64,000 nucleotides of DNA from CAZOVB01 sp046541415 (GTDB lineage: Bacteria > Planctomycetota > Phycisphaerae > SM23-33): assembly GCA_046541415.1 (NCBI GenBank), contig JBKHDI010000012.1, forward strand, positions 7,827 to 71,826, in the 5' to 3' direction. The notes beneath the pieces are model-generated. The model made no database searches. It was not told the DNA's origin and was given only the letters and a program-made list of their open reading frames with translations. Position 1 is the first letter of the stretch. Every line of letters begins with the position of its first letter. The translations under genes and the position numbers were made by a program. This document shows, in pieces, positions 59,046 through 64,000 of this stretch.

Positions 59046-60280
59046 GCGAACCCGACACGCTGCGAGACATGGAGTTCCTGCTCACCTCGGCCGGCCAGGA
59101 GGCCCTGGCCGGCCACTGGCCCGCCGATCCGCTGGCGGCCGTGGTACAGATGCGCAAGACACTCGAACCTTGGCAGGCTTCGGTGGTGATGACGCTCCGG
59201 GCCATCCGCAGTCGTGCCCGAAGCTCGCCGCGCACCGCCCGTTTCCCCGACTGGCTGATCGAGGGCATGGTCGCCGATGAGGCGCTCAGCCAGCAGGCGT
59301 CGTCGTATCGCATCGGGGCCTACAAGGCTGGACGTCTGGCCGAGTTGGGCGCCGGCAGCGTGGTTGATCTCTGTTGCGGCATGGGAGTCGACAGCATCGC
59401 CCTGGCGCGCCGGTCGCTGCAGGTAAGCGCGGTGGACATCGACCCGGCTGCCCTGCTGGCGACGCGTCACCACGCCGCCCTGGCCGAGGTGGCCGACCGC
59501 CTGCGAACCTGCTGTGCCGATGCGGGCGAATTCGACTCGACCGGTGCCTGGTTGCACATCGACCCGCAGCGCCGCAGCGGCGGCCGGCGCGGCTTCGACC
59601 CGCATCAATACAGGCCCGACCTGCAGACCGTCCAGCGGATCGCCGCAGCCTCGCTCGGCGGGGTCGTCAAGCTCGCACCGGGCGATGCGGCCGAAGCGAT
59701 GCAAGGCTGGCCGGTCGAGACGGCTTGGCAGCACGTCTCGGAGGCGGGCGTCTGTAAACAGCTGCTGGGCTGGTGGTCGGCGGCGACCGGTTCGCTGCCT
59801 GCCCGGTCGGCGGTCGTTGTCGCCGGGCCCATCGAACAGCCGACAAGCGAGTTGCTGGCGATCAGCAATCAACCCGCCGCGGCAGGACCGGTCGGGCGGC
59901 TGCTCTTTGAGCCCGACCCTGCCGTAACGGCTGCGGGAGGTATCGACAGCCTGGCCCGGAAGTTCGACCTGCATCGCCCGTGGCCCGAGGTGTTCCTGCT
60001 GTCGGGCGATCGGCCGATCGAGACTGCCCTGGCTGCGGGCTTTGAGGTGCTGGCCCAATGTCCCGGGCGCGAGAAGGACCTGGCCCGGCAACTCAAGGGC
60101 CTGGACGCCGGGCTGGTTGAGATCAAACCCGTGGGCCTGCAGTTAGACACCGACCGCCTGCAGCGGAAGTTCCGAGGCTCCGGCCGGCGGAGGGTGGCGG
60201 TTTTCTGGATCCGGATCGGGCGGTCCCAGCAGTGCTGTCTCTGCCACCGCCTGGGCCCCCACGGGCACAGAAGCTCGTGA
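59042..60280 (+). CDS. THUMP-like domain class I methyltransferase
   Basis: 412 residues. The SAM motif VVDLCCGMGVDSIALAR is near residue 108, followed by DIDPAAL and LHIDPQRRSGGRRGF, and the THUMP-like C-terminal domain (about residues 330-400, with EVLAQCPGREKDLARQLKGLDAG). The family is thought to modify RNA; target unknown. It is translationally coupled to the VWA gene by ATGA. The last 15 residues are Cys/His-rich and may be non-native read-through of the family end. Confidence 0.75.
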   Translation: MSEPDTLRDMEFLLTSAGQEALAGHWPADPLAAVVQMRKTLEPWQASVVMTLRAIRSRARSSPRTARFPDWLIEGMVADEALSQQASSYRIGAYKAGRLAELGAGSVVDLCCGMGVDSIALARRSLQVSAVDIDPAALLATRHHAALAEVADRLRTCCADAGEFDSTGAWLHIDPQRRSGGRRGFDPHQYRPDLQTVQRIAAASLGGVVKLAPGDAAEAMQGWPVETAWQHVSEAGVCKQLLGWWSAATGSLPARSAVVVAGPIEQPTSELLAISNQPAAAGPVGRLLFEPDPAVTAAGGIDSLARKFDLHRPWPEVFLLSGDRPIETALAAGFEVLAQCPGREKDLARQLKGLDAGLVEIKPVGLQLDTDRLQRKFRGSGRRRVAVFWIRIGRSQQCCLCHRLGPHGHRSS

Positions 60281-60360
60281 ATCGCCCGTCCGGATCGAGT
60301 ATACTGGTGCATCCGATTGCAACGCCGCCACGCCAACGCATCAAGAACGAGGAGTCGAAC

Positions 60361-62250
60361 ATGTTCCGCAACCCCATTGCAATTTTCCTGCTTTGCTTGA
60401 TCCTTCTGGGCAGCCTTGCCCCGGCCGGGGCGATGATGCCCGACGACCAGAAAGACCAGCCCAAGCCCGTGCTCTTCCTGCTGGCAGAGGGCTTCAACCG
60501 CGAGGAGTTCTGGACGCCCTACCTGGCGATCCAGGCGGCCGGGTACAAGGTCGTCGTCGCCGCCCCCGAGGCCGGCCTCGTCCGCCTGTCCGATAAGAAA
60601 CCCCATCCCCAGGATGCCAAGGCCGACATCGCCCTGGAACAGGTGAAGACCTCCGACTACATCGGCCTGGTGATCCCCGGCGGTTACAGCCCGGGCAACC
60701 TGGAGAAGTACCCCAAGGCCCTGGAGATCGTCCGGGGGTTCTTCGAGTCCGGCAAACCTGTCGCCGGCATCTGCCACGGGCCGCGACTGCTCATGCGGGC
60801 AGGCCTGCTGGAAAACCGCGTGACCACCTGCCTGCACTCGGTCAAGAACGAGTTGGCCGATGAATGGGCGGCCGGGAAGTACGGCAAGTACGTAGACCAG
60901 CCGGTGGTGGTCGATGACAACCTCATCACCAGCCGTTACCCGCAGGATTCGCCGGCTTTTGCCCGGGCGTTTCTGGAAAAGCTCCAGGCCGACGAAGGAC
61001 TGGAGATCCCCTCGACCCCGGCCAAGGCGCTGCTGTTGGCCACAGGCACCGATCCGCACATCCGCTGGGTCTTCCGGACCATGCCCAACATCCTGGCCAC
61101 CGAGGTTCAACTGGTCGCCGAGAGCAATCTGGCCGAGGCTGCCAAGGAAATGGACCTCAAGCAGTACGGCCTGCTGATGGTCGTCGACGGTCCGGGCTAT
61201 CGCAAGCTGGCCGACATGGAAGACTTCCAGACTCTGGTGAAAAAGGCCAAGTCCGCCGGCCTGCGGATCGCCGCAGCCAACGAAGCAAGCGAGCTGTTCC
61301 GGGACCTGGAGGTCAAGCCCGACGTGACGTTCCAGGGCGACATGACCAAGATGCTCGGACAGCTGGCCGCCCTGACCAAGCGCAAGCCCGCTTCCGATGA
61401 ACCGGTCGCCGACGACCTCGTGCGAATACGGGTCGAACCGGGCTTCTCGGCCGAGCAGTACGCGGCACTGGCAACCGGGCTTCGCCTGCTGGGCAAGGAA
61501 CCGGTCCCTGTGGCCGGGGAAGACGGGTGGGTGAAATCGAAGCAGGGCCCCGTCGTCCAGACCTGGGTTCTGAATGCTCAAGGATCGGGCTCGGGCGAGA
61601 CGATCGCCTTGACAGGGCAGAAGATCCATCTGGACGATCACAAACAGCTTCAGGCGTGGCTGGAAAAGGCGACCGAGGCCAACCGCGGCGAGGACAACCC
61701 GACCGCTGTGCTGGCCCTGAGGCAAGGCTACGATGACCTGACGGCCCTGGGCGTCCTGGCTGCCCTTCGGGCCGAGGGCTACCACGTCAAGATCCTCGGA
61801 CCCAACACCGGGCGAATCGACGGGGTCAACGGCACGGGCCTCCAGGCAGAGGCGACGTACGAATCCGCCGGCGACCTGCCCAAGGATGTTCTGATCGTCG
61901 CACCGGGCAGCTATTGGCCGGAGAAGACCAACAAGGCCCGCCAGGCCGAGCAGCCCGCGTGGGTCGACGTGCAGGGCAAGTCCGACAGCCAACGCCTGGA
62001 GTGGATGATGGCCCGCTACGACAAGGGCGCCACGCTGATGACCTTCGGCCTGGACAGCCTGATCGTCGGCAAGCAGCCGCGATTCAAGGGCCAGGGCTTC
62101 GCGACGACCGAGCAGGCCCGCTGGTCGTTCGGCAAGGGGGGAGGCAAGTACGACGGAGAGATGGCCCGCAAGTCGGCCGATCGGCTGATCAGTGCCCGCG
62201 GCTTCGAGTACATCGCCGAGGCGATGAAGCTGCTGGACAGCGGCCAATAG
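60361..62250 (+). CDS. Exported multi-domain DJ-1/PfpI family protein
   Basis: 629 residues from ATG 60361, with GAGGAG upstream. Signal peptide about residues 1-24 (ending PAGA). Domain 1 (about 36-210) has the DJ-1 nucleophile in AGICHGPRLL (C138) and the acidic partner in FNREEF. Domain 2 (about 225-340) and domain 3 (about 440-625) have the same alpha/beta look (LLLATGTDPHIRW; VLALRQGYDDLTALGVLAAL) but no Cys at the elbow (GATLMTFGLDSL). So one likely active and two degenerate copies. It could act as a glyoxalase or peptidase-like envelope protein; substrate unknown. Confidence 0.72.
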   Translation: MFRNPIAIFLLCLILLGSLAPAGAMMPDDQKDQPKPVLFLLAEGFNREEFWTPYLAIQAAGYKVVVAAPEAGLVRLSDKKPHPQDAKADIALEQVKTSDYIGLVIPGGYSPGNLEKYPKALEIVRGFFESGKPVAGICHGPRLLMRAGLLENRVTTCLHSVKNELADEWAAGKYGKYVDQPVVVDDNLITSRYPQDSPAFARAFLEKLQADEGLEIPSTPAKALLLATGTDPHIRWVFRTMPNILATEVQLVAESNLAEAAKEMDLKQYGLLMVVDGPGYRKLADMEDFQTLVKKAKSAGLRIAAANEASELFRDLEVKPDVTFQGDMTKMLGQLAALTKRKPASDEPVADDLVRIRVEPGFSAEQYAALATGLRLLGKEPVPVAGEDGWVKSKQGPVVQTWVLNAQGSGSGETIALTGQKIHLDDHKQLQAWLEKATEANRGEDNPTAVLALRQGYDDLTALGVLAALRAEGYHVKILGPNTGRIDGVNGTGLQAEATYESAGDLPKDVLIVAPGSYWPEKTNKARQAEQPAWVDVQGKSDSQRLEWMMARYDKGATLMTFGLDSLIVGKQPRFKGQGFATTEQARWSFGKGGGKYDGEMARKSADRLISARGFEYIAEAMKLLDSGQ

Positions 62251-62279
62251 GCTCGCCCCAACCCCCGCCGCAAAAAGAC

Positions 62280-62316
62280 AGGCGGCGCGTCCGGAACCGC
62301 TCCGGGCGCGCCGCCT
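62280..62316 (-). terminator. Intrinsic terminator after the PilX-like gene
   Basis: AGGCGGCGCG-TCCGG pairs with CCGG-GCGCGCCGCCT, a strong GC stem with a short loop. On the minus strand it is followed by TTTTT (62276-62272 region), giving a classic rho-independent terminator 37 bases after the stop at 62353. It could also serve the convergent DJ-1 gene. Confidence 0.75.
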
Positions 62317-62352
62317 GCTGTGCAAGGAGAATGAAGATCTTCTGCCGCGGGA

Positions 62353-63855
62353 CTACTCGCTGTAGCTGTTGGGGTCGAAGACCAACTGCTGCTTGAGCTT
62401 GAAGCCCGCCGGCTTGTCGTTGTTGTTGGACAGGTTCATCTTCACGTGCGAAGAGCCTCCCAGCTTGCTCACCCCGCCGGGGTCCAGACCCAGGATCACG
62501 CCGTTGATCCCCTGCGGGTCGGCCTCGGTGCCGCTGTTGCCGCGGAACTCGATCGAGTCGGCCGCAATCGTCCCCGAGATCGCATTCGTGTTCCCGCGGA
62601 ACTGCAGGTCAAACCCGGGGGCCAGAATCACCGTACCGGTATGCTTCCGCACCTCGGTATAGGCGGTGTCGGTGGCGTCCAGGCCGCTGGGGTCCTTGGC
62701 CGAAGTCTGGCCGTGGAAGACGATGATCGGGCTGCCCTTATCCTTGCCCTTGCCCTTCTTCTTGTCGCTGCCGGAATCCGAAGGTCCCTGCTCGGTGACG
62801 ATTACGCCCTCGATGGTCGTCTTGCCGTGGAAGTGCACCTCGTTGGGATACTTGATGCAGAGCACGCCCTTGATGGTGGCGTTGTTGAACTTGGGATTCT
62901 CGTTGGGCTCGACGGTCATGTTCACCAGCGTGCCGACGTTCTTGGCCGAGCCCTTGGCCTTCTTGCCGGTATCGTCGACGTAGTCCACGTTCTCGTCGCT
63001 GTAGTCGCCCATGTTCAGCGAGGAAGCGTAGTTCGTGGCAATGGTCACGAAGGGTGATGTGTCGACTTCGGGGAAGTAGTCGATCTCCGTGCCCAGGTGC
63101 ACGTACTTCTCCCGGATGACCTTCTCGGAACTCTCGCCGGCAATCTCGTACCCCCCGCCCTTGAGGGACAGGAAGTCTTCGCTTTCGCCCGTCAGGTACA
63201 GGCTTCCCTTGATATCCGCGCTGCCGCCGGCGGCGATGGCCGGGGCGGAATCCAGCGTCGAGAGCATCTTCATGCCCTTGGGGTCGTTGATCTCTTCGAT
63301 CGTCGCACTGCCGCCGATCTCGATCTTGCCCTTGGAGGCAAAACCGTATCCGAAAACGTTGGATGACCGGTCCGTCAGGTCCAGCCGCATCGAGATATCG
63401 CGGCTGACCCCGTTGCTGCTGCCGGTAACCGACATCACGATCTCCTTCGTGCTGTCGTCCGGGTCGTCGACCTGCTGGAACGAGCAGTAAAACACGCCGA
63501 CGTCCAGGCTCCGCGGGTTGATCGCCAGCCGGGACTTGTCCTGGGAAAGCGACAGCGCGCCGGCCTGGCCGTCGCTGTCCAGGGCCACCGACAGGCTCGT
63601 CTTGAGCCGGTCCATCACGTTGGAGTCCGTCGTGTCGGCCTCGAAGACAATGTCCGAGACCTGCATGATCATGTACTCCATGCCGCTCTCGGCCGCCATA
63701 CGCGCCGCGACGACGTCGGCCTGGTTGGTCGACATCTGGTGGTTCATCGACGCCTGGCCGATCAGCGAGATCGACAGCGAAGTCAGGATCAGCAGCGCCA
63801 GTATCGCGCAGATGTATACCGATCCCGTGCGGTGTTTCATATGACTCGACAGCAT
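62353..63855 (-). CDS. PilX-like membrane-anchored envelope protein
   Basis: 500 residues from ATG 63855, with AGGAGG six bases upstream. A single N-terminal hydrophobic helix (about residues 9-30, YICAILALLILTSLSISLIG) and QMSTNQADVVAARMAAESGMEYMI resemble PilX/PilV-type minor pilus assembly proteins. The rest is beta-rich and repetitive (KGKIEIGGSATIEEI, KGSLYLTGESEDF, KGVLCIKYPNEVHF, EGVIVTEQG, SGTIAADSIEF), suggesting a beta-solenoid, with a Lys/Gly-rich insertion (SDKKKGKGKDKG) near residue 363. Probably envelope-exposed; exact role unknown. Confidence 0.68.
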   Translation of the reverse strand: MLSSHMKHRTGSVYICAILALLILTSLSISLIGQASMNHQMSTNQADVVAARMAAESGMEYMIMQVSDIVFEADTTDSNVMDRLKTSLSVALDSDGQAGALSLSQDKSRLAINPRSLDVGVFYCSFQQVDDPDDSTKEIVMSVTGSSNGVSRDISMRLDLTDRSSNVFGYGFASKGKIEIGGSATIEEINDPKGMKMLSTLDSAPAIAAGGSADIKGSLYLTGESEDFLSLKGGGYEIAGESSEKVIREKYVHLGTEIDYFPEVDTSPFVTIATNYASSLNMGDYSDENVDYVDDTGKKAKGSAKNVGTLVNMTVEPNENPKFNNATIKGVLCIKYPNEVHFHGKTTIEGVIVTEQGPSDSGSDKKKGKGKDKGSPIIVFHGQTSAKDPSGLDATDTAYTEVRKHTGTVILAPGFDLQFRGNTNAISGTIAADSIEFRGNSGTEADPQGINGVILGLDPGGVSKLGGSSHVKMNLSNNNDKPAGFKLKQQLVFDPNSYSE

Positions 63856-64000
63856 CCCGGCCTCCTGGAACTCCCGTGCCCGACGGCCAGCGGAGATAAC
63901 CCGCGCCCCGCCGAGGGTGCCCGATCCATCCAATGACAATTCCGGCCGGGCATAGCAGTCCGTTTAGAAATGGAACTCGTAGCGAGATCAGACCGGATTG

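Noticed and set aside
1..64000. tRNA, rRNA, CRISPR array, insertion sequence or prophage
   Set aside because: Read through all intergenic stretches; none showed cloverleaf signatures, regularly spaced repeats, transposase motifs or att-like direct repeats.

Overview
The window is a GC-rich chromosomal segment, by eye about two-thirds G+C, that reads as a member of the Planctomycetota, most likely class Phycisphaerae. The evidence is PEP-CTERM-tailed secreted proteins, one of them with dockerin-like repeats, a pseudopilin with the H-x9-DG signature common in that phylum, many GTG and TTG starts, and a squalene-cyclase-type enzyme. The phylum call is an inference from gene content. I found no rRNA, tRNA, insertion sequence, integrase or CRISPR array.

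Layout. 1-5.9 kb, minus strand: a tightly packed run of DUF4174 lipoprotein, TIM-barrel isomerase-like protein, QueG-like iron-sulfur protein, SlyX, GH130 glycosidase or phosphorylase, YbeY and a Gfo/Idh oxidoreductase, then a methyltransferase that runs off the left edge. 6.07-9.46 kb, plus strand: a consensus-like promoter, a cobalamin riboswitch with a candidate terminator, and three genes (DUF4465 PEP-CTERM protein, PEP-CTERM/dockerin protein, pseudopilin). 9.5-20.6 kb: a ClpP-fold protein, lpxA, prenyl diphosphate synthase plus dxs, an HD-domain protein, queA, two unknown proteins, a zinc-ribbon protein and a PSP1 (RicT-like) protein. 20.8-25.7 kb: a 1628-residue DUF4011/helicase/nuclease protein of the kind linked to phage defence. 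25.8-34.7 kb: MFS transporter, isoprenoid-synthase-like protein, heparinase II/III-like lyase, M48 protease, SDR, and an APC permease fused to a PTS EIIA-like domain.

36.5-46.0 kb, minus strand: a contiguous array of eight genes with very small gaps or overlaps. In transcription order they are a PQQ-type beta-propeller, a small HdrA-N-like protein, a ferredoxin, a radical SAM enzyme, a DUF116-prenyl diphosphate synthase fusion, an alpha/alpha-toroid protein, a squalene-hopene-cyclase-like enzyme and a second PQQ-type propeller. It looks like a dedicated isoprenoid-modification pathway and is, with the B12-controlled surface module, the best candidate here for an undescribed system.

46-64 kb: a beta-propeller hydrolase-like protein, mutS, an aminoglycoside-phosphotransferase-fold kinase, a CobW C-terminal remnant, an ABC exporter, dnaN (without dnaA or gyrB nearby), an ankyrin lipoprotein, a small unknown protein, a membrane VWA protein translationally coupled to a THUMP-like methyltransferase, an exported multi-domain DJ-1/PfpI protein, and a PilX-like envelope protein with a terminator.
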